Assembly: GCF_011758645.1 (NCBI RefSeq)
Contig: NZ_JAAMOZ010000001.1
Span: forward strand, 1,860,001 to 1,924,000
Source of the DNA: Brooklawnia cerclae
GTDB taxonomy: Bacteria; Actinomycetota; Actinomycetes; Propionibacteriales; Propionibacteriaceae
Length of the DNA stretch: 64,000 nucleotides
Reading direction: 5' to 3'
Shown: positions 41,797 through 51,216 of the stretch, one piece after another
Layout of the letters: each line of letters begins with the position of its first letter
Numbering within the stretch: position 1 is the stretch's first letter
The notes under the pieces: generated by a model
The model's database searches: none
Told to the model about the DNA's origin: nothing
Seen by the model: only the letters and a program-made list of their open reading frames with translations
Position numbers and translations under genes: made by a program

Positions 41797-43182
41797 TTAC
41801 AGCACCAGCTCGAACTTCGGATCGGCTGCGTCGCGATCGCGGCGGTCGAGCAGAGCGTCCAGCATCTTGGACCCGAGCTGGATGGCTCCGGTGTACCCCA
41901 CGGTGGTCAGGTACGAGTGGCCCACCCGATCGAGGATCGGCCAGCCGACGCGGACGAACGGGAGGTCCTCCGCACGAGCGATGTACTTGCCGTAGGTGTT
42001 GCCCAGCAGCAGGTCGACCGGCTCGTTCTTGATCAGCTGGTGCAGCAGGAACATGTCGCCCTTCTGCTCGATGTGCGTGCCCGCGGCCTTGTCGCCGAGC
42101 ACCTGGGTGACCTTCCGGGTGAAGGCCTTGCCCTGGTTGCCCGTGAGCACGTGCACGGGGATCATGCCGAGGTCACGGCAGAACTCGGTCAGCGCGATCA
42201 CCTGGTCGGGATCGCCGGCAATCGCGACCTTCTTGTTGTAGAAGTGCTGCTGCGTGTCGACGATGAAGTCGACCAGCCGCCCGCGCTCCTCCTCGATGGA
42301 CTTGGGGATCACACCGCCGCGGAACCGCAGGCACTCCAGGAAACGGTCGGTCGCCCCGATGCCGATCGGCAGGTCGAGCACCTCGCGGGGCACGTAGGCC
42401 CGGTTCTCGACCTCGATGGCTGCCTCGCGGGAGGCCCACTGGCCGAGGGCCAGCGTCGCCTGGGCGCGGCCGAGGTTCTGCAGCTCCTCGATCGTCACCC
42501 CACCGCTCGGGTACATCTCGAAGTGGCCGGTCTGCGGGGAGTCGAGGACGCCCGCGGTGTCGGGGAACAGGGTCGCCTTCATTCCGAGGGCCTCGGTGAT
42601 GCGGCGGATCTCGCGCATGTCGGAGGGCTCCACCCAGCCGGGAACGATGTTCACCCACGGCTTGTCGGTGGCCTTCGGCTTGGTCTCGATCGGCTTGGCG
42701 AAGTACTTGGCCATCGCCACGCACATGTTCGAGAACCCGGTGACGTGTGTGCCGGCGTAGCTCGGGGTGTTGGCGTGGATGACGTACTTGCCGTCGGGGA
42801 TGATCCCGTCGGTCTGCGCCTGCCCCACGATCTGCGGGATGTCGTCCCCGATCGTCTCCGACAGGCAGGTCGTGTTGACCGCCACCACGTCGGGCTTGTA
42901 GGTGGTGAACACCGTGCTCAGCCCCTGCAGCAGGTTCGGCTGGCCGCCGAAGACGGACGCGCCCTCGGTGAAGGAGCTTGTCGCCGCCATCACAGGATCC
43001 TTGAAGTGCCTGGTCAGGTGGCTACGGTGATACGAACAGCAGCCTTGGCTGCCATGGCTGTAGGGCAGGCACCGGTGAATCCCGAGCGCCGCGTACATGG
43101 CGCCGATGGGCTGACAGGTGTTCGCCGGGTTGATGCGCAGCGCGCTGCGCTCGACCACTTGGGTCGGTGTGTGGTCCAACAT
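41797..43182 (-). CDS. nifK: Nitrogenase MoFe protein beta subunit
   Basis: The 461-residue protein is the beta subunit of the MoFe protein. P-cluster cysteines are seen at about Cys23 (NPANTCQPIG), Cys48 (HGSQGCCSYHRSH) and Cys106 (NTTCLSETIGDD). It lacks the long N-terminal extension of proteobacterial NifK and so resembles the shorter clostridial form. GGAG precedes the start, which lies 22 nt after the nifD stop. It forms an alpha2beta2 tetramer with NifD. Confidence 0.97.
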   Translation of the reverse strand: MLDHTPTQVVERSALRINPANTCQPIGAMYAALGIHRCLPYSHGSQGCCSYHRSHLTRHFKDPVMAATSSFTEGASVFGGQPNLLQGLSTVFTTYKPDVVAVNTTCLSETIGDDIPQIVGQAQTDGIIPDGKYVIHANTPSYAGTHVTGFSNMCVAMAKYFAKPIETKPKATDKPWVNIVPGWVEPSDMREIRRITEALGMKATLFPDTAGVLDSPQTGHFEMYPSGGVTIEELQNLGRAQATLALGQWASREAAIEVENRAYVPREVLDLPIGIGATDRFLECLRFRGGVIPKSIEEERGRLVDFIVDTQQHFYNKKVAIAGDPDQVIALTEFCRDLGMIPVHVLTGNQGKAFTRKVTQVLGDKAAGTHIEQKGDMFLLHQLIKNEPVDLLLGNTYGKYIARAEDLPFVRVGWPILDRVGHSYLTTVGYTGAIQLGSKMLDALLDRRDRDAADPKFELVL

Positions 43183-43204
43183 GATGATCGTCTCCTATCA
43201 GGGC

Positions 43205-44938
43205 TCAGTCGGCGTTCGCGGTTTGCTTGGCCCACGGTGGGGTGATGAACCGCCAGACCGCGGCGTTCACCACCCGGTCGATTTCCTGGTAGAAATTCAC
43301 AGCACCCTGGAAGCCCGCGTACGGGCCGCCGTAGTCGTAGTTGTGGAGCTGCTTGCAGGGGACGCCCATCTTCTCGACGACGTACTTGTCCTTGATGCCC
43401 GAGCAGATCAGTGCCGGCTTGTAGTACTCGATGAGCACCTCGAGCTCGTGATGGCTGATGTCGTCGATGACCAAGGCGTCCTTGGCCATCTCGGGCATCA
43501 TGCCCTCGTAGTCGGCGAACTTCAGGCCGCCGGCCTCCAGGGCCAGGAGCTCCTCGGTCGTCTTGCGTGCGCGGAACTCGTCGGGATCGGCGGAGACGCT
43601 CAGTTCCTCGATGTTGCGGGAGTCGGCGTCCATCTTGATGGTCGGCGTCACACGCGAGCCCTCGTAGTCGTCGCGGTGGGCGAACTCGTATCCGGCCGCG
43701 ACCGTCGGCATGCCGATGTCTGCGAACAGCGCCTGGTAGTGGTGGGCCCGCGAGCCGCCGACGTACAGCATGACCGTCTTGCCTTGCGTGCGGGAGCGCA
43801 CGTCCTGGCGGATCGGCTCGAGTTCGGCCATCTCCTCGGCGATGACCTGCTCGACCCGGGCGATGAGGTCCTCGTCCCCGAAGTAGCGGGCGATCTTGCG
43901 CAACGACTTGGCGGTCGACTCGGCTCCGATGAAGTTCACCTGGAGCCACGGGATGCCGTACTTGGTCTCCATCATCTCGGCCATGTAGTTGATCGAGCGA
44001 TGGCACATGACGACGTTGAGGTTGGCTTCCTGGGCGTGTGCCAGGTCGGAGTACTGGGCATTGCCCGAGAAGGTGGAGACGAGGTCGAATCCGCACTTCT
44101 CGAAGACGCGCTCCAACTCGAACGCGTCCCCACCGATGTTGTACTCACCGAGCAGGTTGATGCGGAACGGGTTGGTGAGTTCCTCCTCGGGAAGGTCCTC
44201 GGTACCCACGACGTTCTTGAACAGCCCGTTGTTGGCGATGTGGTGACCGGCGGACTGGCTGACGCCCTTGTATCCCTCGCAGGAGAACCCGAACACGTTG
44301 ATGCCGAGTTCGGCCTTGGCCAGTGCGGCCACCGCGTGGACGTCGTCGCCGATGAGGCCGACGGGGCAGGTCGAGAACACCGCGATCGCCTTGGGATGGA
44401 AGATCTCGTTGGCCTCGCGGATGGCCTGCATCAGCTTCTTCTCGCCGCCGAAGATGATCTCGTGCTCGGTCAGGTCGGTGGTGAAGGCGTAGTTGATGTA
44501 GTTGGGCACGCCGTTGGTATCGACGCTGTTGCCCGACTGGTTGCGCCGGGTCATCCACGCGTAGTAGGAGCAGCCGACGGGCCCGTGCACGATATGGACG
44601 ATGTCCGACACGGGCCCGAGGACCACACCCTTGCAACCGGCGTAGCAACACCCGCGGGTGGTGATGATGCCGGGGACCGAACGGGCGTTGGCCTCGATCT
44701 GGTCGGGTTCCTGGGGGTCGTTGACGATGATGTGCCGACGGCGCTTCCGCATGACCTTCGGCGGGTAGGAGGTCACCAGATCGGAGATGACTGCGGAGGG
44801 ATCGGGGGAACGGGCCGGCAACGGCAGCGCCTTGGCCGGCGAGGAGAGATCGAACTTGGAGACCACGTCGACGCTGACCGGCGTGGGGGGCGTGGCCAGT
44901 TTCGTCGCGGTGTTCTCTGAAGGGACTTCAGGGCTCAT
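43205..44938 (-). CDS. nifD: Nitrogenase MoFe protein alpha subunit
   Basis: The 577-residue alpha subunit is longer than the usual 480-540. P-cluster cysteines are at about 97 (RGCCYAGCKG), 123 (HGPVGCSYYAW) and 191 (STCPVGLIGDD). Gln228/His232 (SQSAGHH), the FeMo-cofactor Cys312 (VVMCHRSINY) and His532 (QLHNYDYGGPY) are all present, so it should be active. A roughly 50-residue insertion at about 430-482 resembles that in clostridial-type NifD, and an extra 50-residue N-terminus is present. AGGGAG precedes the ATG at 44938, 44 nt after nifH. AnfD or VnfD is unlikely from these motifs. Confidence 0.97.
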   Translation of the reverse strand: MSPEVPSENTATKLATPPTPVSVDVVSKFDLSSPAKALPLPARSPDPSAVISDLVTSYPPKVMRKRRRHIIVNDPQEPDQIEANARSVPGIITTRGCCYAGCKGVVLGPVSDIVHIVHGPVGCSYYAWMTRRNQSGNSVDTNGVPNYINYAFTTDLTEHEIIFGGEKKLMQAIREANEIFHPKAIAVFSTCPVGLIGDDVHAVAALAKAELGINVFGFSCEGYKGVSQSAGHHIANNGLFKNVVGTEDLPEEELTNPFRINLLGEYNIGGDAFELERVFEKCGFDLVSTFSGNAQYSDLAHAQEANLNVVMCHRSINYMAEMMETKYGIPWLQVNFIGAESTAKSLRKIARYFGDEDLIARVEQVIAEEMAELEPIRQDVRSRTQGKTVMLYVGGSRAHHYQALFADIGMPTVAAGYEFAHRDDYEGSRVTPTIKMDADSRNIEELSVSADPDEFRARKTTEELLALEAGGLKFADYEGMMPEMAKDALVIDDISHHELEVLIEYYKPALICSGIKDKYVVEKMGVPCKQLHNYDYGGPYAGFQGAVNFYQEIDRVVNAAVWRFITPPWAKQTANAD

Positions 44939-44982
44939 GATGGCTCCCTAAGACGATGAAGAAAGGTCGGACGAGGGGGCCG

Positions 44983-45825
<843 letters not shown>

Positions 45826-45875
45826 TCATGGGGTGCACGGACAGCGCGCACATGATCGAGTTGATACTGAGGTGA

Positions 45876-45891
45876 CTCGCATGAATGCGAG
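45876..45891. promoter_or_regulatory. Inverted repeat close to nifH
   Basis: CTCGCAT-GA-ATGCGAG is a perfect 7-2-7 inverted repeat lying about 65 bp before the nifH start. It could be an operator near the promoter or a hairpin in the message leader. Confidence 0.4.
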
Positions 45892-46034
45892 CTCAGAGTT
45901 ATCCCAGAGAGGCGGGTCCGGATGGGGGCGGGCTACCGGGACGGGACCAGTCCGGTCTCGGTTGCGGGACCGCAGCAAGTGCGGTTGATCCGCCAGGCCC
46001 CGTCGCCGTCGTTTCGAATAGTTCAACATCAGTC

Positions 46035-46074
46035 TGTTACAGCCAGGTGAAACAAGTTTCAGCATCGTGTAACA
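46035..46074. promoter_or_regulatory. Nested palindrome upstream of nifH (possible GlnR-like site)
   Basis: Reading the + strand, GTTAC (46036), GAAAC (46049), GTTTC (46056) and GTAAC (46069) form a two-layer perfect palindrome with 8-nt inner spacers and an AA centre. Actinobacterial GlnR boxes are built from GTnAC and GAAAC elements, but normally with 6-nt spacing. This could be a nitrogen-responsive operator; regulator identity is an inference. Confidence 0.45.
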
Positions 46075-46104
46075 ATCTCGGCGCACCAGCCCGGAGCGGG
46101 AATA

Positions 46105-46122
46105 GATAAGGCTTCCCTTATC
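46105..46122. promoter_or_regulatory. Inverted repeat GATAAGG-CTTC-CCTTATC
   Basis: This perfect 7-4-7 inverted repeat lies between the bioB terminator and the nested palindrome. It may be another protein site for nif control, or a second hairpin helping to end the bioB transcript. Confidence 0.35.
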
Positions 46123-46159
46123 CAGAAGAACCGTGTAGGGTCCGCTCCCACAACGACGA

Positions 46160-46202
46160 CGGGCCCGTCCCTCGCCGCGCGATGCGATGAGGAACGGGCC
46201 CG
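46160..46202 (-). terminator. bioB terminator stem-loop
   Basis: CGGGCCCGT (46160-46168) pairs with ACGGGCCCG (46194-46202). The stem extends inward by five more pairs with one mismatch. It starts 23 nt beyond the bioB stop on the minus strand and is followed by a moderately T-rich stretch. Confidence 0.65.
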
Positions 46203-46225
46203 GACTGCCGGGAGATCCCGGAGGC

Positions 46226-47266
46226 TCAGCTGCCGACGGGCATCCGGTCGGCGTGGACCTTGACGACCTGATCCGGCTCCCCCGCGGTGGACGGATCGTC
46301 CTCGATCGTGAAGCCCAGATCGCGGATCATCTGCAGATCCAACTCCTTGGCCTGCCCCTCGGAGGTGAGGTAGTCGCCGAGGAACAGGGAATTGGCGGCA
46401 AAGAGCGCCAACGGCTGCAGGCTCCCGAGATTGAGTTCGCGCCCGCCGGCCAGCCGGATCTCCGCGGACGGATTCACGAACCGGAACATAGCCGCGATCC
46501 TCAGGCAGCGCACAGGTGTCAACTCGTGCAAGCCCGCCAGGCGCGTCCCCTCGACGGGGATGAGGAAGTTGATGGGAATGGAGTCGGGACCGATGCGGGC
46601 CAGGTCGAACGCGACGTCGACCAGGTCGTCGTCGGTCTCCCCCATGCCGCAGATCACCCCGGAGCACGGCGACAGGCCCGCCTTCTTGATCGTCTCGACC
46701 GTCCGCAGCCGATCCTCGTATTGATGCGTGGTGACGATCTGAGGAGTGAAGCGGCGGCTGGTGTTCACGTTGTGGTTGAAACGGTCCACCCCCGCGTCCG
46801 CCAGCGCCTCCGACTTCGCCGAGTCGATCAGTCCGAGGCTGACGCAGATCTTCATGCCGGGCAACTCCGCCTTGACGCGGCGAACGGCGCCGCAGATCCG
46901 GTCGACATCCACGCGCGAGGCACGGCGTCCGCTCATGACGATGCAGTAGGTACCCGCCCGGCTCGCGCGAGCGGCATGCGCCGCCTCGACGATGGCCTGC
47001 TCGTCCACCATCGAGAACTCCTCGACCTCCGAGGACGCGAAGACCGACTGCGAGCAGTAACCGCAGTCCTCGCCACATCGCCCGCCGCGTGCGCTGAAGA
47101 TCACGTTCAGCCGCACCCGGCGTCCGAAATAGTGCCGACGCAGCCGGAAGGCACCATCGAGCACCGCGAGCAACTCGTCGTCATCGCTGCCCAGCAGCCC
47201 GAGCGCCTCCTCGCGCGTGATGGCCCCTCCATGGACGATCCGTTCGGCCAACCCGTTCCACGACAT
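46226..47266 (-). CDS. bioB: Biotin synthase
   Basis: The 346-residue radical-SAM enzyme inserts sulfur into dethiobiotin. The SAM-cluster cysteines are in GRCGEDCGYCSQS (Cys64, 68, 71), with the conserved GxGET-type stretch SGVICGMGETDDD and an NFLIPVEGT block. The ATG at 47266 follows GGAGGGG with close spacing; an upstream in-frame start at 47347 is inside the operator. It is monocistronic with its own terminator. Biotin serves carboxylases and transcarboxylase in propionic-acid-forming bacteria, which would suit the suspected lineage. It is another sulfur-consuming enzyme beside the nif genes. Confidence 0.95.
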   Translation of the reverse strand: MSWNGLAERIVHGGAITREEALGLLGSDDDELLAVLDGAFRLRRHYFGRRVRLNVIFSARGGRCGEDCGYCSQSVFASSEVEEFSMVDEQAIVEAAHAARASRAGTYCIVMSGRRASRVDVDRICGAVRRVKAELPGMKICVSLGLIDSAKSEALADAGVDRFNHNVNTSRRFTPQIVTTHQYEDRLRTVETIKKAGLSPCSGVICGMGETDDDLVDVAFDLARIGPDSIPINFLIPVEGTRLAGLHELTPVRCLRIAAMFRFVNPSAEIRLAGGRELNLGSLQPLALFAANSLFLGDYLTSEGQAKELDLQMIRDLGFTIEDDPSTAGEPDQVVKVHADRMPVGS

Positions 47267-47332
47267 CCGACCCCTCCGGTCCTCGCACCAGCAGCACGCG
47301 ACCCATCGGTGGTAGCGTCCCGCCCGCCAGAC

Positions 47333-47347
47333 TTGAACACTGTTCAA
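47333..47347. promoter_or_regulatory. BioQ/BirA-like biotin operator
   Basis: TTGAAC-ACT-GTTCAA is a perfect palindrome 67 bp before the bioB start, with another GTTCA half-site just beyond it. It matches the TGAAC-n3-GTTCA type of actinobacterial BioQ operators. The regulator gene is not in the window. Confidence 0.6.
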
Positions 47348-47418
47348 GACGCGTTCACGCTAGCAGACCGGCCGCTTGCGTCAGGTGCGGGGTCCGGCCG
47401 CCGCACCTGCGGAGCGGG

Positions 47419-49191
47419 TCAGGCGACCTCCAGAGTGGGAACGGCCGCCACGAGCGAACGGGTGTAGGGGTGAATCGGATCGTCGTAGACCGCATCGGTC
47501 GGCCCGCACTCGACGATCCGGCCCTGGTTCATCACGGCGACCGTGTCGCACACATACCGCACGACGTGCAGATCGTGGGAGACGAACACCAGCGTGAGGC
47601 CGTACTCGTCCACCAGGTCGGACAACAGGTTCAGCACCTGGGCGCGCACCGACACGTCCAGCGCGGAGACCGCCTCGTCGGCCACCAGGATCGAGGGGGA
47701 CCCGACCAGCGCCCGGGCGATCGCGATGCGCTGGCGCTGACCGCCCGAGAACAGGTGCGGATAACGATCCATCGCGCTCGCGGGCAGCCCCACGTCGGTC
47801 AGCAACCGGCCGACCCGCTCGCGTCGCTCGTCACGGCTGAGCCCGCGCAGGGGCTCGGCGACGATGTCCTCGATCCTCATCCGGGGGTCGAGCGAGCCCA
47901 TCGGATCCTGGAAGACGATCTGCACCTGCTTGCGCAGCCAGCCGAGGCGCCGCTCGGGCACACCGACGATCTCCTGACCGTCGATGCGTACCGACCCCTC
48001 GGCCCCGCGGTCCAGGCCGGTGAGGATGCGCAGCAGTGTCGACTTGCCACAACCCGACTCCCCCACGATCCCGAAATGCTGGCCGGGGCGCACGTCAAAG
48101 GAGACCTTCCGCAGCGCCTGGACCGGCGCCGAGCGACGGCCCGCCCGCAGATAGGTACGCTCGACCTCCGTGGCCACCACGAGCGGAGGTGACGCGACGA
48201 TGGCAGGCGTCCGGTTGAACACCCATGATCCCTCGTGCCCTTCCGGGATCACCTCGTGCGGTGCCTCGAAGGAGGGTGCCTGGTCGTGCGACCCCGCGTC
48301 CTCCGCAGCCCGGACGACCGGCGCGGCAGGAGGGATCTCCCTCGACGCCGGAGCGAGGTCGACCAGCGTCACGAGCCGCCCCGAGGCCGGGTCGGTCTCC
48401 AATGTCGATGCCGCCAGCAGAGCCCGCGTGTAGGGCGCCTCGGGAGCCGAGAAGACCCGGTCGAGCGGGCCCTGTTCGACCACGGACCCATGGCGCAGGA
48501 TGACGACCCGCTCACAGACGTCCGCCACGATCGCCAGGTCGTGGGTGATGAACAACAGGGACGAGCCCGCGTCGGTGACCTGCCGGCGCATCAGGTCGAG
48601 CACCTGCTTCTGGACCGTGACGTCCAGCGCGGTGGTCGGCTCGTCGGCGAACAACAGGTCGGGGGTGTTGGCCATCGCCATGGCCAACATGACGCGTTGG
48701 CGCTGACCACCCGAGAGCTGGTGCGGATACGCCTTGGCGGCGCGGGCCGGATCCGGGATCCCCACGCTGTCCAGAAGCTCGACGACACGAGTCGCCACGT
48801 CGACGCCCTTGCCCGCCCGTCCGTCGATCACCATCACCTCGGCCACCTGATGGCCGACCTGTTGCAGCGGGTTGAGCGCGGTCATCGGCTCCTGGAACAC
48901 CATCGACAACCGGCTCCCCCGCAGCCTGGCCATGTCCTTCTCGGGGGTCGCCAGCAGGTTGCCGGGAGTTCCGGCCAACCGGACCTCCCCGCTCGGCGTC
49001 AGGTTCCCGGGCAGGAGCCCCATCACGGACAGGCAGGTGAGCGACTTGCCGGATCCGGACTCGCCGATCAACCCGACCCGCTCCCCCGGCGCGATGTCGA
49101 GGTCGAGACCGTGGAGGATCTCGGCCTGCCCGCTCCGCACCCTCAGATCACGAACGCTGAGCAGCGGCCCGGTCGTGGTTGAGACGGTCAT
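47419..49191 (-). CDS. Fused dual-ATPase subunit of a peptide/opine ABC transporter (DppD-DppF type)
   Basis: The 590-residue protein contains two complete ABC ATPase domains. The first (about 10-260) has GESGSGKS, LSGGQRQRVMLAMAM and LLFADEPTTALD; the second (about 345-585) has GESGCGKST, FSGGQRQRIAIARAL and LVADEAVSALD. The linker is Pro/Glu-rich. In the second domain the Walker B glutamate position reads DEAVSALD, which is still usual for this family. It overlaps the permease gene by 4 nt. It powers import of peptides, opines or similar substrates by the permeases and binding protein encoded upstream. Confidence 0.93.
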   Translation of the reverse strand: MTVSTTTGPLLSVRDLRVRSGQAEILHGLDLDIAPGERVGLIGESGSGKSLTCLSVMGLLPGNLTPSGEVRLAGTPGNLLATPEKDMARLRGSRLSMVFQEPMTALNPLQQVGHQVAEVMVIDGRAGKGVDVATRVVELLDSVGIPDPARAAKAYPHQLSGGQRQRVMLAMAMANTPDLLFADEPTTALDVTVQKQVLDLMRRQVTDAGSSLLFITHDLAIVADVCERVVILRHGSVVEQGPLDRVFSAPEAPYTRALLAASTLETDPASGRLVTLVDLAPASREIPPAAPVVRAAEDAGSHDQAPSFEAPHEVIPEGHEGSWVFNRTPAIVASPPLVVATEVERTYLRAGRRSAPVQALRKVSFDVRPGQHFGIVGESGCGKSTLLRILTGLDRGAEGSVRIDGQEIVGVPERRLGWLRKQVQIVFQDPMGSLDPRMRIEDIVAEPLRGLSRDERRERVGRLLTDVGLPASAMDRYPHLFSGGQRQRIAIARALVGSPSILVADEAVSALDVSVRAQVLNLLSDLVDEYGLTLVFVSHDLHVVRYVCDTVAVMNQGRIVECGPTDAVYDDPIHPYTRSLVAAVPTLEVA

Positions 49192-50153
49192 GAGGCTCCC
49201 TTCATCCGGGGATCGAGTTGGTCACGCAGGCCGTCACCGAGCAGGTTGAACGCCAGGACGGTCCACGCGATCGCCACACCGGGCCACAGGATCAGCAACG
49301 GCTGGTTGTAGATGTAGACCTGCGACTCCTGGAGCATGCGTCCCCACGACGGGGTGGGCGGCGGAGTGCCCAGGCCGAGGAACGACAGCGCGGCCTCGCT
49401 GAGCACTGCCAGGGCGAAAGTCACCGTGGCCTGGACGATGACGATGCTCAAGATGTTCGGCAGCACGTGCCGTACCGCGGTGAACAGCGGGCCGCGTCCC
49501 GATGCCCTGGCGGCCAGCGCGAACTCACGGCTCATCACCTGCATCGTTCCCGACCGCGCCACCCGGGCGAACCCCGGCGCGAATCCGATACCCAGGGCCA
49601 CCATGGCGGTCCAGGTGCTCGCGCCGAAGACCGCCGCGAAGACGATCGCCAGGAGCAGCGGCGGGAACGCCTGGACGATGTCGTTCCAGCGCATCATCCA
49701 TTCACCGGGTCCCCGGCCGGTCATGCCGGCCATGATCCCCCAGGGCACTCCGACCACCGTGGCGATCAACACGGCCACCACGCCCACCAGCAGCGGGACG
49801 CGCGACCCCGCGATCAACTGACTCAGCACGTCGCGGCCCAGGCCGTCGGTCCCGAGCCAATGGGTTCCCGAGGGCCCCTGCAGCCGACTGATGGGGTCGG
49901 TGCGCAACGGGTCGGTGGGTGTCCACACGAACGAGAGGGCGCAGATCGCCAGTACGACGGCGACCATCACCAGCCCGATGACCAGGGTCGCGTTCAGCCG
50001 GGGACGCTTGCGCCGTTCGGCGCGGAACTCCTGCCCGCCCCGGTCGGAACCGGTGACCCGGGCGTCCGGAGCCTGTGGCTCCACGCGGGAGGTCTGCGTC
50101 CCTTCCGGTTCGGGACCGGAAGGAAGGGGTGCGGCCGCTTGCAGCTCGATCAT
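49188..50153 (-). CDS. Peptide/opine ABC transporter permease (DppC type)
   Basis: The 321-residue permease has a proline-rich cytoplasmic N-terminus of about 65 residues, six helices and the DppC features LGTDGLGRDVLSQLIAGSR and the EAA loop ALAARASGRGPLFTAVRHVLPN. The ATG at 50153 overlaps the preceding permease stop by 4 nt. The longer in-frame extension upstream is shadow of dppB. It forms the channel with the DppB-type partner. Confidence 0.92.
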   Translation of the reverse strand: MIELQAAAPLPSGPEPEGTQTSRVEPQAPDARVTGSDRGGQEFRAERRKRPRLNATLVIGLVMVAVVLAICALSFVWTPTDPLRTDPISRLQGPSGTHWLGTDGLGRDVLSQLIAGSRVPLLVGVVAVLIATVVGVPWGIMAGMTGRGPGEWMMRWNDIVQAFPPLLLAIVFAAVFGASTWTAMVALGIGFAPGFARVARSGTMQVMSREFALAARASGRGPLFTAVRHVLPNILSIVIVQATVTFALAVLSEAALSFLGLGTPPPTPSWGRMLQESQVYIYNQPLLILWPGVAIAWTVLAFNLLGDGLRDQLDPRMKGAS

Positions 50154-51097
50154 CGGGTGCTCCTGAGTCGCGGGTCGATGATGGTGTACGCGAGGTCGAC
50201 GACGAGGTTGATCAGCAGCACCATGAAGACCACGATCATCACCACTGCCTGAACCTCGACCATGTCGCGGTTGGACACGGAGCGCAGAAGCAGCGATCCG
50301 AGACCGGGGATGACGAACACGGTCTCGATGACCACGGCCCCGACGAGCAGGCCGGAGAACTCGACGCCGGTGACGGTGACCACGGGCACCAGAGCGTTGC
50401 GCAGACCGTGGCGCCACAGCGCCTGACCCGAGGTCAGGCCCTTCGCTCTCGCCGTGCGCATGAAGTCGTCCCGCTGGATGTCGAGCACGGCGGAGCGGGT
50501 GTACCGGCTGAGGATCGCCCCGCGGACGATCCCGAGCGAGAGCGCCGGGAGCAGGAGGTGCTCGAGGAAGCCTGCGGGGTCCTGCGCCGGTGGCGTCCAG
50601 CCGTTCGAGGGAAGCCAACCGAGGACGACGGCGAACACGACCACCAGGAGCAGGCCCATGAGGAAGTTCGGGATGGAGATGCCGATCTGGCTGAGACCGG
50701 CCAGCGCCAGCCCGTCGGGGCGGCCCTGGCGCATGGCTGCCAGCGTGCCCATCGGTATCGCGATGACGATCGCGATGATCATGCCTGCCAGCACCAGCAG
50801 CAGCGACACCTGGAGTGCGTTGAACACCTCACCCGTCACGGACTGTCTGGTGAGGTAGGACTGCCCGAGATCCCCGTGCAGCAACCCTCCGAGCCATTCG
50901 ACGTACCGCACGACAAGGGGCCGGTTCAGGCCGAGTTCGGCACGTAACGCGTCCACATCTGCCTGCGTCGCGTCCACCCCGAGCTGTGCGCGGGCCGGGT
51001 CTCCGGGCAGGACGCTGAGCATGAGGAAAACGACGACGGACGCGACCAGCGCGGTGACGACGAACACCCCGAGCCGGCGAACGACCTTGACGAGCAT
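50150..51097 (-). CDS. Peptide/opine ABC transporter permease (DppB type)
   Basis: The 315-residue permease starts with the family N-terminus VKVVRRLGVFVVTALVASVVVFLMLSVLPGDPARAQLG and has six helices and an EAA loop (RARAKGLTSGQALWRHGLRNALVP style). GGAGG precedes the ATG at 51097. It is 119 nt after the binding-protein stop, which leaves room for a processing or weak termination site. Confidence 0.92.
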   Translation of the reverse strand: MLVKVVRRLGVFVVTALVASVVVFLMLSVLPGDPARAQLGVDATQADVDALRAELGLNRPLVVRYVEWLGGLLHGDLGQSYLTRQSVTGEVFNALQVSLLLVLAGMIIAIVIAIPMGTLAAMRQGRPDGLALAGLSQIGISIPNFLMGLLLVVVFAVVLGWLPSNGWTPPAQDPAGFLEHLLLPALSLGIVRGAILSRYTRSAVLDIQRDDFMRTARAKGLTSGQALWRHGLRNALVPVVTVTGVEFSGLLVGAVVIETVFVIPGLGSLLLRSVSNRDMVEVQAVVMIVVFMVLLINLVVDLAYTIIDPRLRSTR

Positions 51098-51216
51098 GAA
51101 TCCTCCCTCTCTGTGATCGACGGATCGCCTCGTGTAATGCCCGGCCGTGGCCGGGATCGTCGGGAGCGGTGGTCGTGTGGGACCCCACCACCACGGGCGG
51201 GGCCCCACACCTCCAC

